Assembly (NCBI RefSeq): GCF_002993285.1
Contig: NZ_CP027433.1
Span: 2,790,001 to 2,854,000, forward strand
From: Gordonia iterans
GTDB lineage: Bacteria > Actinomycetota > Actinomycetes > Mycobacteriales > Mycobacteriaceae
Length of the DNA stretch: 64,000 nucleotides
Direction of reading: 5' to 3'
Position numbers and translations under genes: made by a program
Notes under the pieces: model-generated
What the model was told of the DNA's origin: nothing
The model's input: only the letters and a program-made list of their open reading frames with translations
Databases searched by the model: none
Shown here: positions 35,478 through 46,343 of the stretch, one piece after another
Numbering within the stretch: the stretch's first letter is position 1
Layout of the letters: each line of letters opens with the position of its first letter

Positions 35478-35903
35478 CTATCCGGAGGTCGGCTCCACGT
35501 CCGCAGCCTCCAACACGGCCCAGCCGCCCACCACGCCGCCCATCCGCGCGGTCATCGAACCGACCAGCGCACGCTCGCGCGACACCGACTGGGCGTCGAC
35601 GGCCTGCACCCGGCCCAGAGCCACCGGCACCAGCCCGGCCGGTGGCGACGGGTCCGTCGCCAGCAGCGGGGCGGGTACATAGCCGTCGGGACGCAACCGG
35701 GCGGCGAAGGCCGCGGCGTGCCGGTCGGGCACGAACACGAGGTGGCGGAGCAGCACATCGTCGTTCCGTCCGTACCCTGCGCTCGCCAGCACCGACGAGA
35801 CCGCGGCCGCCTCGTCGTGGCATTCCACCAGCACTCGCGCACGGATCAGTTCGGCTGCCGCATCCCGCGGCGCCCGCGTCCGCCGCCGCCACCATCGGGC
35901 CAT
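35478..35903 (-). CDS. Conserved hypothetical protein upstream of trpD
   Basis: A 141-residue soluble protein with a basic N-terminus (MARWWRRRTRAPRD), then LIRARVLVECHDEAAAVSSVLASAGYGRNDDVLLRHLVFVPDRHAAAF-type alternation of strands and helices that resembles a small ferredoxin-like fold, in two halves (about 20-70 and 75-125). No known motif. ATG 35903, and the stop is 9 bp before the trpD start, so it is co-transcribed with trpD. Promoter would lie in the 247-bp divergent gap shared with ctaE. I do not recognise the family. Confidence 0.7.
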   Translation of the reverse strand: MARWWRRRTRAPRDAAAELIRARVLVECHDEAAAVSSVLASAGYGRNDDVLLRHLVFVPDRHAAAFAARLRPDGYVPAPLLATDPSPPAGLVPVALGRVQAVDAQSVSRERALVGSMTARMGGVVGGWAVLEAADVEPTSG

Positions 35904-36150
35904 GCCAGCGCTCCTTCTTCCGCATCACCGATCGGGCCTGTCACCGCATCTCACCCGCGACCGCGCCCCGCCCCAGGCCGCTCCGACCGTGAGAGTACCG
36001 ATCCCGCCCCCGTCCGATCGCCCGCACGCGCGTGCAGACACGCCGGTGCCGCGGCAGCAGAACCACTCTCCACCTGCAGGGACAGAACAAATTTCAGCCA
36101 ATTTGGGACCCGGGTGGGCATGACTTACTACGAACCGTCATACTTTCCAT

Positions 36151-36762
36151 GTGACTAGCGCCGTGGGTACCCCTGGAACCGCCATCACCTCGCGTGTGCA
36201 TTCGCTGAACCGACCCAACATGGTCAGCGTCGGCACCATCGTGTGGTTGTCGAGCGAGTTGATGTTCTTCGCCGGCCTGTTCGCGATGTACTTCGTCGCA
36301 CGGGCCAACACCGTGACTGACTGGCCTCAGCCGCCGGCTCACCTGAACTTGGCCCTCGCCATTCCGGTGACGCTCGTGCTGATCGCCAGTTCCGTGACGT
36401 GCCAGCTCGGCGTCTTCGCCGCCGAGAAAGGCGACGTCTTCGGACTGCGCCGTTGGTACACCATCACCCTGCTGATGGGTCTCTTCTTCGTCTGCGGCCA
36501 GGCCTACGAATACGTCGTGCTCTACGGCGAGGGCGTCACCCTGTCCTCGTCGTCGTACGGCTCGGTCTTCTTCATGGCGACCGGCTTCCACGGTCTGCAC
36601 GTGATCGGTGGTCTCGTCGCCTTCGTCCTGCTCCTGATCCGCACCCGGCTCTCGAAGTTCACGCCCGCCCAGGCGACGGCCGCGATCGTCGTGTCGTACT
36701 ACTGGCACTTCGTCGACATCGTCTGGATCGCCCTGTTCGTCGTCATTTACTTCGTCCAGTAG
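36151..36762 (+). CDS. ctaE: Cytochrome c oxidase subunit III
   Basis: Membrane subunit of the aa3 oxidase in the bcc-aa3 supercomplex. The 203-residue protein has five hydrophobic segments and family motifs [27 protein letters not shown] and [16 protein letters not shown] 36151 gives the typical [22 protein letters not shown] start. A TACTTT hexamer is at 36141-36146, only 4 nt upstream, so the true -10 may be another. First gene of ctaE-qcrC-qcrA-qcrB. Confidence 0.96.
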   Translation: MTSAVGTPGTAITSRVHSLNRPNMVSVGTIVWLSSELMFFAGLFAMYFVARANTVTDWPQPPAHLNLALAIPVTLVLIASSVTCQLGVFAAEKGDVFGLRRWYTITLLMGLFFVCGQAYEYVVLYGEGVTLSSSSYGSVFFMATGFHGLHVIGGLVAFVLLLIRTRLSKFTPAQATAAIVVSYYWHFVDIVWIALFVVIYFVQ

Positions 36763-36823
36763 CCCGCGGCAACCCGAAACATTCGAACGCCGAACAGTCC
36801 AATCGCTTAGTAGAGAGTCACCG

Positions 36824-37756
36824 ATGAGATCATCTCCACCGAGTTCGTCACAGCCGCTGGGCGACGACGCCTCGACCGAGCGCGTCCCCAGCTCCGGCAA
36901 GTCCGAGGCGCGCCGCGCGAAGTCGCGCCGTAAGCTGCGCCGTCGTGCCGGAGCCACCGCCTTCCTGATGTTCGGCCTGATCGCCGCCGGGCTGCTGGCC
37001 GGTCTGCTGACGCCCAAGCCTCAGGTCGCCACCGCGGATGCCAACGCCGCGCAGCTCGTCGAGGCCGGCAAGCAGCTGTACGAGACCTCCTGCGTCACCT
37101 GCCACGGCCAGAACCTCGAGGGTGTGCCCGATCGCGGCCCGACCCTGCTGGGCGTCGGCGACGCATCCGTCTACTTCCAGGTCTCCACCGGCCGCATGCC
37201 GGCCGCCCGCGGTGAGGCTCAGGCCGCCCGCAAGACCGAGAAGTTCACGCAGGTCCAGATCGATCAGCTCGGCGCCTACATCCAGGCGATGGGCGGCGGG
37301 CCGCGCGTGATGTACGAGCGCGACGACAACGGCGAGATCAAGCGCAACCCGGAAACCGGTCTCCCGGTTCTCGCTCAGGAATCGCTGCAGGGCGACAACC
37401 TGGGCCGCGGCGGCGAACTCTTCCGCCTCAACTGTGCGTCGTGCCACAACTTCACCGGCCGTGGCGGCGCCCTGTCGAGCGGCAAGTACGCCCCCACCCT
37501 GTCCGGTGTCAACGAGCAGCAGCTGTACACGGCCATGCTCACCGGACCGCAGAACATGCCGAAGTTCTCCAATCGGCAGCTGTCGGCTGAGGAGAAGAAG
37601 GACATCATCGGCTTCGTCCGGTACGTCGACTCGGCCAACCCGTCGGGCGGGCTCGCCCTGGGCGGCTTCGGACCGGTCTCTGAAGGCATTGTCATGTGGT
37701 TTGTCGGAGTGACGGCGATCATCGCCGGTGCGATGTGGATTGGATCACGAAATTGA
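36824..37756 (+). CDS. qcrC: Di-haem cytochrome c subunit of the cytochrome bcc complex
   Basis: Periplasm-side di-haem cytochrome c that replaces both cytochrome c1 and soluble cytochrome c in actinobacteria. The 310-residue product has a basic N-terminal tail, a membrane anchor (about 45-65), two haem-binding motifs CVTCH (90-94) and CASCH (204-208), with methionine-bearing segments after each, and a C-terminal membrane segment (about 285-306). ATG 36824 with AGAGAG upstream. Ends in a 4-nt overlap with qcrA. Confidence 0.97.
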   Translation: MRSSPPSSSQPLGDDASTERVPSSGKSEARRAKSRRKLRRRAGATAFLMFGLIAAGLLAGLLTPKPQVATADANAAQLVEAGKQLYETSCVTCHGQNLEGVPDRGPTLLGVGDASVYFQVSTGRMPAARGEAQAARKTEKFTQVQIDQLGAYIQAMGGGPRVMYERDDNGEIKRNPETGLPVLAQESLQGDNLGRGGELFRLNCASCHNFTGRGGALSSGKYAPTLSGVNEQQLYTAMLTGPQNMPKFSNRQLSAEEKKDIIGFVRYVDSANPSGGLALGGFGPVSEGIVMWFVGVTAIIAGAMWIGSRN

Positions 37757-38901
37757 GCGCAACGAGTAAAGACGCCCCGACCGGCGACCAGCTCGACGCA
37801 ATGTCACGCGACGAGCTCGTCAAGCTGGGCACCAACCTCGACGACGTCGACATCATCTACCGGGAGCCCCGCTACCCGGTCGAGGGCACCAAGGCCGAGA
37901 AGCGCTCCGAGCGCATCGTCGCCGTCTGGTTCATCCTCTCGGGTCTGCTGGCCTTGGCCGGGTTCGCGCTCTTCGTGTGGAACCACTGGGAGTTCGTCAT
38001 GCCCGACGAGCCGGGCTACTGGGCGTACACCTTCTACACCCCGGCACTGGGCGTCACGTTCGGTCTGGCGATCCTGTTCTTCGGCTTCGGCGTCATCCAG
38101 ATCACCAAGCGGTTCATCCCGCAGGAGATCTCGGTGCAGCAGCGGCACGACGGCCCCTCGGAGAAGGTCGACCAGAAGACCATCGGCGCCGAGCTCGCCG
38201 ACTCGCTGGAGACCAGCACCCTCCCCCGCCGCAAGATGATCATCGGTTCGGCGATCTTCGGACTCGGGTCGCTCGCCTTCGCCGGCGGCATCGCCGCGAT
38301 CGGCGGGTTCATCAAGAACCCGTGGGCCAACCCCAAGGATGATCTGTGGCAGACCGGATGGTCGCCGATCCACGACGTGACCCCCAACGAGACCGTCTTC
38401 TTGCGGCGCGACACCGGCAATCCGTACCAGGTCGCCCTGGTCCGTCCGGAGGATCTCGACGCCGGCGCGATGGAGACCGTGTTCCCGTGGCGAGTCTCCG
38501 ACGGCTACGGCGAGACCGAGGAGTCGCGCCACAAGCTCCTCAAGAGCCTGCGTGCGGTCCGCAACCCGGTCATGCTCATCCGACTGCGTCCGGCCGACGC
38601 GGCCAAGGTGATCAAACGCCAGGGTCAGGAGAGCTTCAACTACGGCGATTACTACGCCTACACCAAGGTCTGCAGCCACCTCGGTTGCCCGACCTCTCTG
38701 TACGAGCAGCAGACGCAGCGCATTCTCTGCCCGTGCCACCAGTCGCAGTTCGACGCGCTCGAGTACGGCAAGGCGGTCTTCGGACCGGCCGCGCGTGCTC
38801 TCGCTCAGCTGCCGATCGCGGTGAACAATCAGGGGTACATGGTCGCCAACGGCGATTTCATCGAACCCGTCGGACCGGCATTCTGGGAGCGTAAGTCATG
38901 A
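37753..38901 (+). CDS. qcrA: Rieske iron-sulfur subunit of the cytochrome bcc complex
   Basis: Electron-transfer subunit with a [2Fe-2S] cluster. The 382 residues have a cytoplasmic N-terminus, three membrane segments (about 55-76, 95-116 and 165-187), and the Rieske domain with CSHLGC (Cys307, His309, Cys312) and CPCHQS (Cys326, Cys328, His329). Glycine of the usual CxCHGS is replaced by Gln. The chosen start is a TTG at 37753 that overlaps the qcrC stop as TTGA; the first in-frame ATG (37801) would remove 16 residues. Triple-membrane-helix QcrA is typical of actinobacteria. Confidence 0.94.
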   Translation: MSATSKDAPTGDQLDAMSRDELVKLGTNLDDVDIIYREPRYPVEGTKAEKRSERIVAVWFILSGLLALAGFALFVWNHWEFVMPDEPGYWAYTFYTPALGVTFGLAILFFGFGVIQITKRFIPQEISVQQRHDGPSEKVDQKTIGAELADSLETSTLPRRKMIIGSAIFGLGSLAFAGGIAAIGGFIKNPWANPKDDLWQTGWSPIHDVTPNETVFLRRDTGNPYQVALVRPEDLDAGAMETVFPWRVSDGYGETEESRHKLLKSLRAVRNPVMLIRLRPADAAKVIKRQGQESFNYGDYYAYTKVCSHLGCPTSLYEQQTQRILCPCHQSQFDALEYGKAVFGPAARALAQLPIAVNNQGYMVANGDFIEPVGPAFWERKS

Positions 38902-40520
38902 CCGTCGCTGACCGCCTTGCTACGCAGGCGCACGAAGCGGACGTCCGGTACCGTATGGCAGCCGGCATGCGCCGCCAGATCAACAAGGTCTTCCCGACCC
39001 ACTGGTCGTTCCTCCTCGGTGAGCTCGCCCTCTACAGCTTCATCATCCTGTTGCTGTCGGGCGTCTACCTGACGATGTTCTTCGACCCGTCGATGGCCCA
39101 CGTGACCTACGAGGGCGCCTACCAGCCCCTCAACGGCGTCACCATGAGCCGCGCGTACGAGACCACGCTGGACATCTCCTTCGAGGTCCGCGGCGGTCTG
39201 TTCGTCCGGCAGGTCCACCACTGGGCGGCTCTGCTGTTCGCCGCGTCGATCATCGTGCACATGATGCGCATCTTCTTCACCGGTGCGTTCCGCAAGCCGC
39301 GCGAGGCGAACTGGGTCATCGGCTGCTTCCTGCTGCTCCTGGCGATGTTCGAGGGCTTCTTCGGCTACTCGCTTCCGGACGACCTGCTCTCGGGCACCGG
39401 CGTTCGCGCCGCGATGAGCGGTATCGTGCTGGGCATTCCGCTGATCGGCACCTGGCTGCAGTTCGCCCTGTTCGACGGCGACTTCCCCGGCATGATCATC
39501 ATCCCGCGCCTGTATGTGCTGCACGTGCTGATCTTCCCGGCCATCATCCTGGCGCTGATCGGTGCTCACCTGGCCCTGGTCTGGTACCAGAAGCACACGC
39601 AGTTCCCCGGCCCGGGCCGCACCGAGAACAATGTCGTCGGCGTCCGGATCCTCCCGGTCTTCGCGGCCAAGGGCGGTGCCTTCTTCGCGATCACCTTCGG
39701 TGCCATCGCCCTGATGTCCGGCATATTCCAGATCAACGCCGTCTGGAACATCGGCCCGTACAACCCGGCGCAGGTCTCGGCCGGTTCCCAGCCGGACATC
39801 TACATGATGTGGACGGACGGCTTCGCCCGCCTGATGCCTGCGTGGGAGCTCTACCTGGGCAACTACACGATCCCGGCCATCTTCTGGGTCGTCGCCGTGA
39901 TCGGCGTGGTGTTCACCCTGCTGTTCGCGTATCCGTGGATCGAATCGGCGCTGACCGGCGACAAGGAGCCGCACAACCTGCTGCAGCGCCCGCGTGATGC
40001 TCCGGTCCGCACCGCGGTCGGCGCGATGGCCCTGACGTTCTACATCATCCTCACGATCAGCTGTATGAACGACGTCATCGCGTACAAGTTCCACATCTCG
40101 CTGAACGCGACCACGTGGATGGGCCGTATCGGACTGATCGTCCTCCCGCCGCTGGTGTACTTCATCGCGTACCGCTGGGCCATCTCGCTTCAGCGCAGCG
40201 ACCGAGACGTGTTGGCGCACGGCATCGAGTCGGGCATCATCCGGCGCGAAGCGATCGGCGAGTACATCGAGATCCACCAGCCGCTCGGCCCGGTCGACAG
40301 CCACGGTCACCCGATCCCGCTCCCCTACGAGGGCGCGGCGCTGCCGAAGCGAATGAACAAGCTCGGCTTCGCGGGCAACCACGGCACCGGTTCGGCATTG
40401 ACGCCGGACCCCGCCGACCAGCAGGAGCTGAACGTGAAGATCGCTCACGATCAGCACGAGGTCGAGAAGGACGCTCTCCTCGAGCTCCAGGCCCGCGGCG
40501 GCAAGGCTCACGAAGACTGA
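38898..40520 (+). CDS. qcrB: Cytochrome b subunit of the cytochrome bcc complex
   Basis: Menaquinol-oxidising di-haem b subunit of 540 residues. It has eight or nine membrane segments, haem-ligand histidines in [11 protein letters not shown] and [11 protein letters not shown], the Qo-site region with [15 protein letters not shown], and an actinobacterial C-terminal soluble extension (about 430-540) that is charged. ATG 38898 overlaps the qcrA stop (ATGA). This is the family target of imidazopyridine drugs in mycobacteria. Followed by a strong hairpin that ends the operon. Confidence 0.97.
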   Translation: MTVADRLATQAHEADVRYRMAAGMRRQINKVFPTHWSFLLGELALYSFIILLLSGVYLTMFFDPSMAHVTYEGAYQPLNGVTMSRAYETTLDISFEVRGGLFVRQVHHWAALLFAASIIVHMMRIFFTGAFRKPREANWVIGCFLLLLAMFEGFFGYSLPDDLLSGTGVRAAMSGIVLGIPLIGTWLQFALFDGDFPGMIIIPRLYVLHVLIFPAIILALIGAHLALVWYQKHTQFPGPGRTENNVVGVRILPVFAAKGGAFFAITFGAIALMSGIFQINAVWNIGPYNPAQVSAGSQPDIYMMWTDGFARLMPAWELYLGNYTIPAIFWVVAVIGVVFTLLFAYPWIESALTGDKEPHNLLQRPRDAPVRTAVGAMALTFYIILTISCMNDVIAYKFHISLNATTWMGRIGLIVLPPLVYFIAYRWAISLQRSDRDVLAHGIESGIIRREAIGEYIEIHQPLGPVDSHGHPIPLPYEGAALPKRMNKLGFAGNHGTGSALTPDPADQQELNVKIAHDQHEVEKDALLELQARGGKAHED

Positions 40521-40542
40521 GCCACGCCAGATCAGGCACGAT

Positions 40543-40580
40543 GGAGGCCGCCTCGCACTCGCGAGGCGGCCTCCGTCGTT
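40543..40580 (+). terminator. Terminator of the ctaE-qcrCAB operon
   Basis: GGAGGCCGCCTCGC (40543-40556), loop ACTC, then the perfect 14-bp complement (40561-40574), followed by GTCGTTT. It begins 22 bp after the qcrB stop. Confidence 0.85.
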
Positions 40581-40694
40581 TCGACGTGCTCTGGCAGCGC
40601 CCCTCCCCTCCCCTGCCTGCCCAGGACCCGCCACCCGCGGATCCACCGACACGACCTTTCGACGACGCCGTCCTGCCGGCCGGCAGAAAGGAGA

Positions 40695-40784
40695 GTGCCG
40701 GGCACCCACGTTTCGCTCTGGCACCCTCGACTGAGGGTGCACAACGAAATCACGGTGCCGGGCACCCACGTTTCGGTGCCGTCG
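40695..40784. repeat. Palindromic repeat element, copy A
   Basis: An approximately 90-bp element: outer arms GTGCCGGGCACCCACGTTTCG and CGAAATCACGGTGCCGGGCAC are imperfectly complementary, and the centre is an 8-bp hairpin GCACCCTC-gact-GAGGGTGC (40721-40740). A second direct half unit, GTGCCGGGCACCCACGTTTCG, completes the element. It aligns with copy B at about 41222-41312. The surrounding part of the 40521-40918 gap has no gene I can support. Confidence 0.75.
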
Positions 40785-40918
40785 GAGTGTCCTCCGTGGC
40801 CGCTGACAGTGCGAGCTTCGCCCTCAGGACCGTGTCCACCTGAAGGGAGGGTGCCGCGCACCCCGGAATCGACATCGGTGTTGCAAGGATGACTGGAACC
40901 TGCCCCGTCGCCCGGGGG

Positions 40919-41089
40919 TCAGTATTCACGCGTCGCTGACAACTTCCGCTCGTACTTCGGCGGACCCGACGAGGCCGCCGCCTCGACCACCGTCGTACGG
41001 CTGATACGCAGTTGCTCGGCGATCCGCGCCTTCGGCACCCCGTCAGCAGCGAGCCTGCGGATCAACGCCCGGTCGTCCACAGTGATCAC
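40919..41089 (-). pseudogene. IS21-family transposase (IstA) N-terminal remnant
   Basis: From a GTG at 41089 the frame gives VITVDDRALIRRLAADGVP, then a helix-turn-helix IAEQLRISRTTVVEA and a PPKYERK block, the typical beginning of IS21-type IstA proteins. It ends after about 56 residues at a TAA/TGA-type stop following ATREY; IstA is normally 400-500 residues with a DDE domain. No IstB or remainder of istA is found nearby. The frame can be extended upstream to 41146 with no family match. A degraded or 3'-deleted insertion sequence. Confidence 0.75.
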
Positions 41090-41221
41090 ACTCCAATCGT
41101 TGGCAGAGTGTGCACAGTTCGAGCGCCGATACCGTTCAGATTTCAAGCGCCGTCGACAAACGACGCCCAGGAGCCGGCCCCTCGATCGTCACGCGGGCGA
41201 GCCGGTACTGGTCGACGCCAG

Positions 41222-41312
41222 GGTGCCCGGCACCGTCCACTCGTTGTGGCACCCCCGACCGACGGTGCCACGACGAGATCACGGTGCCGGACACCCACAT
41301 TTCGGTGCGGTC
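41222..41312. repeat. Palindromic repeat element, copy B
   Basis: About 91 bp resembling copy A at roughly three quarters of positions: GGTGCCCGGCACCGTC, a central GGCACCCCCGACCGACGGTGCC imperfect hairpin, then GAGATCACGGTGCCGGACAC and CACATTTCGGTGCGGTCG. Same orientation as copy A. The IS21 remnant lies between the two copies. Confidence 0.7.
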
Positions 41313-41319
41313 GCAAGCG

Positions 41320-41360
41320 CAGCCAGCCCGCGTCCGGAGAATCCGGACGCGGGCTGGCTG
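41320..41360 (-). terminator. 19-bp perfect hairpin terminating ctaC-ctaF
   Basis: CAGCCAGCCCGCGTCCGGA (41320-41338) and its exact complement (41342-41360) around a GAA loop, 24 bp past the ctaF stop. No U-tract on either strand; stem strength alone suggests a terminator. Confidence 0.8.
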
Positions 41361-41384
41361 TGCTAGAACGGTGTGGGTCGGGAG

Positions 41385-41801
41385 TCAGTGCTTCTCGGGG
41401 CCGACGTAGTACTCCATGACCAGGCCCGAAGCCGAAGCGAGGATCATCACCGCGGCCCCGATGGCAAACCAGAAGTTCCCGGTCGCGAAGCCGATCGCGA
41501 ACAGCGATGCGCCGATGGCGACCATGATCGGCCACCAGCTGTGCGGGCTGAAGAACCCGAGTTCCCCGGCGCCGTCTTCGATCTCGGCCTCCTCGTAGTC
41601 CTCCGGCCGGATCTCCACGCGACGAGCGACGAACCGGAAGTACGAGCCCGCCAGAATCGAGAGTGCGGCGGAGAAGTACAGGCACATCGCGCCCGCCCAC
41701 TCGATCCCGGTGTAGTAGAAGTGCGTCGACACCGTGTAGATCACGCCCATCACGAGGAAGAACACCGCGATGGCTTCAAAGATTCGCGCTTCGATCTTCA
41801 T
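41385..41801 (-). CDS. ctaF: Cytochrome c oxidase subunit IV (CtaF)
   Basis: Small actinobacterial subunit of the aa3 oxidase, 138 residues with four hydrophobic segments (about 8-26, 36-55, 88-106 and 108-128) and the conserved ends MKIEARIFE and VMEYYVGPEKH. ATG 41801 is 3 bp after the ctaC stop, so the two are co-expressed. A charged loop (about 60-82, EIRPEDYEEAEIEDG) links the two helical hairpins. Followed by a strong hairpin. Confidence 0.96.
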   Translation of the reverse strand: MKIEARIFEAIAVFFLVMGVIYTVSTHFYYTGIEWAGAMCLYFSAALSILAGSYFRFVARRVEIRPEDYEEAEIEDGAGELGFFSPHSWWPIMVAIGASLFAIGFATGNFWFAIGAAVMILASASGLVMEYYVGPEKH

Positions 41802-41804
41802 GGC

Positions 41805-42974
41805 TCAGTTCTCCTGGGACTGGGGAAGCGTGCAGTTCGGGATGGTCGTGTCGTTCGCGTCACCCAGGTACTCCGGGGTGTCGGTGGTGGCGACCCGACG
41901 GGTGTCGAACGGCACCGTGACCACCGACTGCGGCTGCTGGCAGACCGCGGACAGCGCCTCGGCGTTGTTCTTCTCCGGGTTCGCGAGCCGGTACTTGATG
42001 TAGGCCTCGAAGACCTCCGGCGACACTGCCCGGACCTCGAAGTTCATCATCGCGTGGTAGGTGCCGCACATCTCCGCGCAGCGGCCGACGAAGGCACCCG
42101 GGCGCTCGATCTTCTCGATTTGGAAGCTCGGATCCTGATGGTTCTCCTTCGGGAACGGCATCACGTCGCGCTTGTACAGGAATTCGGGAACCCAGAAGGA
42201 GTGGACGACGTCGGCTGACGCCAGGTCGAACTGGATACGCGTGTCCGTCGGCAGAACGAGGATCGGGATCTCCGAGGAGGTGCCGAGCGTCTCAATCTTG
42301 TCGAAGGTCAGGTAGTCGCGGACATCGGCGTCCTTGCCGCCGGCGGGACCGGGCAGTTCCACCTCGTGGCCGTCGTGCTCGTAGTACTCGGGATCCTGCA
42401 GATCGAAGGGGCTGCCCTTCTTGGCGTCGGCCGGCGTGACCAGCTCGGTGCCGTCGGCCAGGCGCACGGTGTTGTAACCGAACTTCCAGTTCCACTGGAA
42501 CGCAGTGACGTCGACGACGACGGGCGGGTTGGGCTCCTTGCGCTCGACGTTGGTCTGCACCATGACGGTGAAGTAGAAGAGCACCGCGATCATGACGAAC
42601 GGCACCGCCGTGTAGGCCAGCTCGAGCGGCACGTTGTATCCGGTCTGACGCGGCAGTTCCTCGGCGGGGTCGGTCGCCGTGGCGTCCTTGTTGCCCTTGC
42701 GCCGGTGGAACGTGATGGTCCAGAAGATCAGGCCCCAGACGAAGACACCCATGATCAGGGCCGCGATGCACGCCCACTGCCACAGGTGCAGCATCTCCTT
42801 GGCCGGCGGGGTGATGCCGCTGGGCCAACCGAAGCGCACCGCCTCTTCCGGAGAGCAACCGGAGGTCACCAGCGCGGCGAGCGCGAGCGCGCCCAGCGCG
42901 CCCAGTCGCTTCACCGTGCGCGACGCACCCGAGTTACGCCGGGCCGACGAACGTCCACCGTGAGTCAATTTCAC
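41805..42974 (-). CDS. ctaC: Cytochrome c oxidase subunit II (CuA subunit)
   Basis: Electron-entry subunit of the aa3 oxidase, 389 residues. The N-terminus is a lipoprotein-type signal with lipobox VTSGC (Cys40), then two membrane segments (about 65-87 and 120-143) and a cupredoxin domain holding the binuclear copper site CAEMCGTYHAMM (Cys, Cys, His, Met). A sizeable charged insertion precedes the CuA site, as in the actinobacterial protein. GTG 42974 follows GGAAGG. Divergent from asnB across a 310-bp region. Confidence 0.96.
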   Translation of the reverse strand: MKLTHGGRSSARRNSGASRTVKRLGALGALALAALVTSGCSPEEAVRFGWPSGITPPAKEMLHLWQWACIAALIMGVFVWGLIFWTITFHRRKGNKDATATDPAEELPRQTGYNVPLELAYTAVPFVMIAVLFYFTVMVQTNVERKEPNPPVVVDVTAFQWNWKFGYNTVRLADGTELVTPADAKKGSPFDLQDPEYYEHDGHEVELPGPAGGKDADVRDYLTFDKIETLGTSSEIPILVLPTDTRIQFDLASADVVHSFWVPEFLYKRDVMPFPKENHQDPSFQIEKIERPGAFVGRCAEMCGTYHAMMNFEVRAVSPEVFEAYIKYRLANPEKNNAEALSAVCQQPQSVVTVPFDTRRVATTDTPEYLGDANDTTIPNCTLPQSQEN

Positions 42975-43284
42975 GCCTTCCTGCTGACAGGGAGCTGTTC
43001 TTGCGCGAGACGGCCACGACGAGCTGCACTCGCGTCTAGGTCATTCTCGCACCATGTACTACGCAGCGTAGACCAACGCGGCGAACTGGTCGCGATTGGG
43101 GCCGTCCCCCGTGTCCCGGGGTCCGCCGAACTGGACAAAGACTCGTGTTCGGCGTGCCGACGACCCCGCCGGGTTCGCTCCCGCTCCGTGCTCTGCGGCA
43201 TAGTAGGTGGTCGCGCGGGGCGTACGGAACGACGTCTCGCGGGGTGATTCTCGCCCGGCTCCATCGACTCGAAAGGGCGCCAAC
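42975..43284. other. Divergent ctaC/asnB intergenic region
   Basis: 310 bp holding the promoters of both genes. On the plus strand CATAGT at 43199-43204 is a weak -10 candidate; on the minus strand I see no convincing hexamer pair. No conserved RNA element, repeat or coding frame that I can support. Confidence 0.5.
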
Positions 43285-45210
43285 GTGTGCGGTTTGCTCG
43301 GAATGCTCACGAGGGACGGCTCGGCGTCGTCGATCGTCGACCTGATCGCGGAGGCCTCGCACTGTATGCGCCACCGCGGTCCCGACGATGCCCTTACCTG
43401 GCACGACGACGACCTCGCGCTCGGCTTCAACCGGCTGTCGATCATCGACATCGAGCATTCGCCGCAACCTCTGCTGTGGGGGCCGCCGGAGCAGCCCGAT
43501 CGCTACGCTCTCGCGTTCAACGGTGAGATCTACAACTATCTCGAACTGCGCGCCGAGCTGGAGGAGACCTTCGGCGCGAAGTTCCACACCGGCGGCGACG
43601 GCGAGCCGATCGTCGTGGGATTCCACCATTGGGGACCGGCGGTCCTCACCAAGCTCCGCGGCATGTTCGCGTTCGCGATCTGGGACACGGTGACCGAGTC
43701 GCTGTTCCTCGCCCGCGACCCGTTCGGGATCAAACCGCTGTATCTGGCCACCGGACCGGGCGGCACCGCGTTCGGCAGCGAGAAGAAGAGCCTGCTGGAA
43801 CTGCTGGGTGCGCTCGGGCTGGACGCGACGCTCGACGCCCGGGCGATCGAGCATTACACCGTCCTGCAGTACGTGCCGGAGCCGGAGTCGCTGCACGCGA
43901 ACATCCGCCGTCTCGAATCGGGCACCTATGCGCGGCTGACACCGGGCACGGACCCTGTGGTGACCCGCTACTTCACGCCGCGCTTCCAGGTGCGCCCGTT
44001 CGCGCGCGACGACGACCAGGCGCGCTACGACGAGATCGCCGATGCGTTGCGGGACTCGGTCGCCAAGCACATGCGCGCCGACGTGACCGTCGGCTCGTTC
44101 CTCTCCGGCGGAATCGATTCCACCGCGATCGCTGCGCTGGCCATTCAGCACAACCCGGATCTGATCACCTTCACCACCGGCTTCGAGCGCGAGGGTTACT
44201 CGGAGGTCGATGTGGCCGCCGAGTCGGCCGAGGCGATCGGCGCCCGGCACATCGTGAAGGTGGTGAGTCCCGCCGAGTTCATCGAGGCACTGCCGAAGAT
44301 CATCTGGTACCTCGACGATCCGGTCGCCGACCCCGCGCTGGTCCCGCTGTACTTCGTGGCCGCCGAGGCGCGCAAGCACGTGAAGGTGGTGCTCTCCGGC
44401 GAGGGCGCCGACGAACTGTTCGGCGGCTACACGATCTACCGCGAGCCGCTCTCGCTGAAGCCCTTCGACAAGCTGACCCCGGGCCTGCGCCGCTTGGCCG
44501 GCCGGGTGTCGGAGAAGATCCCTGAGGGCAAGCGCGGCAAGAGCCTGCTGCACCGCGGCTCGCTGACGCTCGAAGAGCGCTACTACGGGAATGCGCGAAG
44601 CTTCGACGACGAGCGCCTGCGCCGGGTCCTGCGCGAGTTCCGGCCCGAGTGGATGCACACCGACGTGACCGCGCCGATTTACGCCGAGAGCCGCGGGATG
44701 GATCCGGTCGCGCGCATGCAGCACCTGGACCTGTTCACCTGGTTGCGTGGCGACATCCTGGTCAAGGCCGACAAGATGACGATGGCCAACTCGTTGGAAC
44801 TGCGCGTGCCGTTCCTCGACAAGGAGGTCTTCGCCGTCGCCGAGGGACTCCCCTTCGACCAGAAGCTGGCGCACGGCACCACCAAGTACGCGTTGCGCCG
44901 CGCGCTCGAGCAGATCGTTCCGGCGCACGTGCTGCACCGGAAGAAGCTGGGCTTCCCGGTGCCCCTTCGGCACTGGCTGGCCGGCACCGAGATGTACGAG
45001 TGGGCGCGCGCGGTGATCACCGCTTCCGACACCGACGAGATCTTCGACAAGCGCTTCGTCCTGCAGATGCTCGACGAGCACCGCGCCGGCGTGGTGGACA
45101 ACAGCCGCCGCATCTGGACGGTGCTGTGCTTGATGATCTGGTACGGGATCTTCGTCGACGGCACCATCGACCCGAAGATCGAGGAGCGCGACTACCCGGT
45201 GGTGGTGTAG
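43285..45210 (+). CDS. asnB: Glutamine-hydrolysing asparagine synthetase
   Basis: Cytoplasmic amidotransferase of 641 residues. GTG 43285 is followed directly by TGC, putting the catalytic cysteine at position 2 (MCGLLGML), which fixes the start; AAAGGG lies upstream. Glutaminase motifs RHRGPDD, NGEIYNYLELR and RDPFGIKPLY are present, and the synthetase domain has the PP-loop SGGIDST and GEGADELFGGY. The M. tuberculosis orthologue Rv2201 lies between ctaC and adoK as here. In related bacteria a similar enzyme (LtsA) amidates cell wall DAP, so an envelope role is a real alternative to asparagine supply. Confidence 0.94.
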   Translation: MCGLLGMLTRDGSASSIVDLIAEASHCMRHRGPDDALTWHDDDLALGFNRLSIIDIEHSPQPLLWGPPEQPDRYALAFNGEIYNYLELRAELEETFGAKFHTGGDGEPIVVGFHHWGPAVLTKLRGMFAFAIWDTVTESLFLARDPFGIKPLYLATGPGGTAFGSEKKSLLELLGALGLDATLDARAIEHYTVLQYVPEPESLHANIRRLESGTYARLTPGTDPVVTRYFTPRFQVRPFARDDDQARYDEIADALRDSVAKHMRADVTVGSFLSGGIDSTAIAALAIQHNPDLITFTTGFEREGYSEVDVAAESAEAIGARHIVKVVSPAEFIEALPKIIWYLDDPVADPALVPLYFVAAEARKHVKVVLSGEGADELFGGYTIYREPLSLKPFDKLTPGLRRLAGRVSEKIPEGKRGKSLLHRGSLTLEERYYGNARSFDDERLRRVLREFRPEWMHTDVTAPIYAESRGMDPVARMQHLDLFTWLRGDILVKADKMTMANSLELRVPFLDKEVFAVAEGLPFDQKLAHGTTKYALRRALEQIVPAHVLHRKKLGFPVPLRHWLAGTEMYEWARAVITASDTDEIFDKRFVLQMLDEHRAGVVDNSRRIWTVLCLMIWYGIFVDGTIDPKIEERDYPVVV

Positions 45211-45225
45211 GCCCCGGTCCAGCGC

Positions 45226-45246
45226 TCACGGCTGTCCCGCCGTGAC
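45226..45246. terminator. Weak hairpin between convergent asnB and the kinase gene
   Basis: TCACGGC-tgtccc-GCCGTGA, a 7-bp stem 15 bp after the asnB stop with no U-tract. The only terminator candidate in the 137-bp gap. Confidence 0.45.
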
Positions 45247-45347
45247 GGCGGACCGGCCCCGGCGCGCACTCTCGCCTGCATCGACAGCACGGCGGGCCGG
45301 AGGCTACGTCCCGGTAAGACGTGCAGGCACTTCTGCCGGAGGAGCCC

Positions 45348-46328
<981 letters not shown>

Positions 46329-46343
46329 CTAAACCGCCCCACA

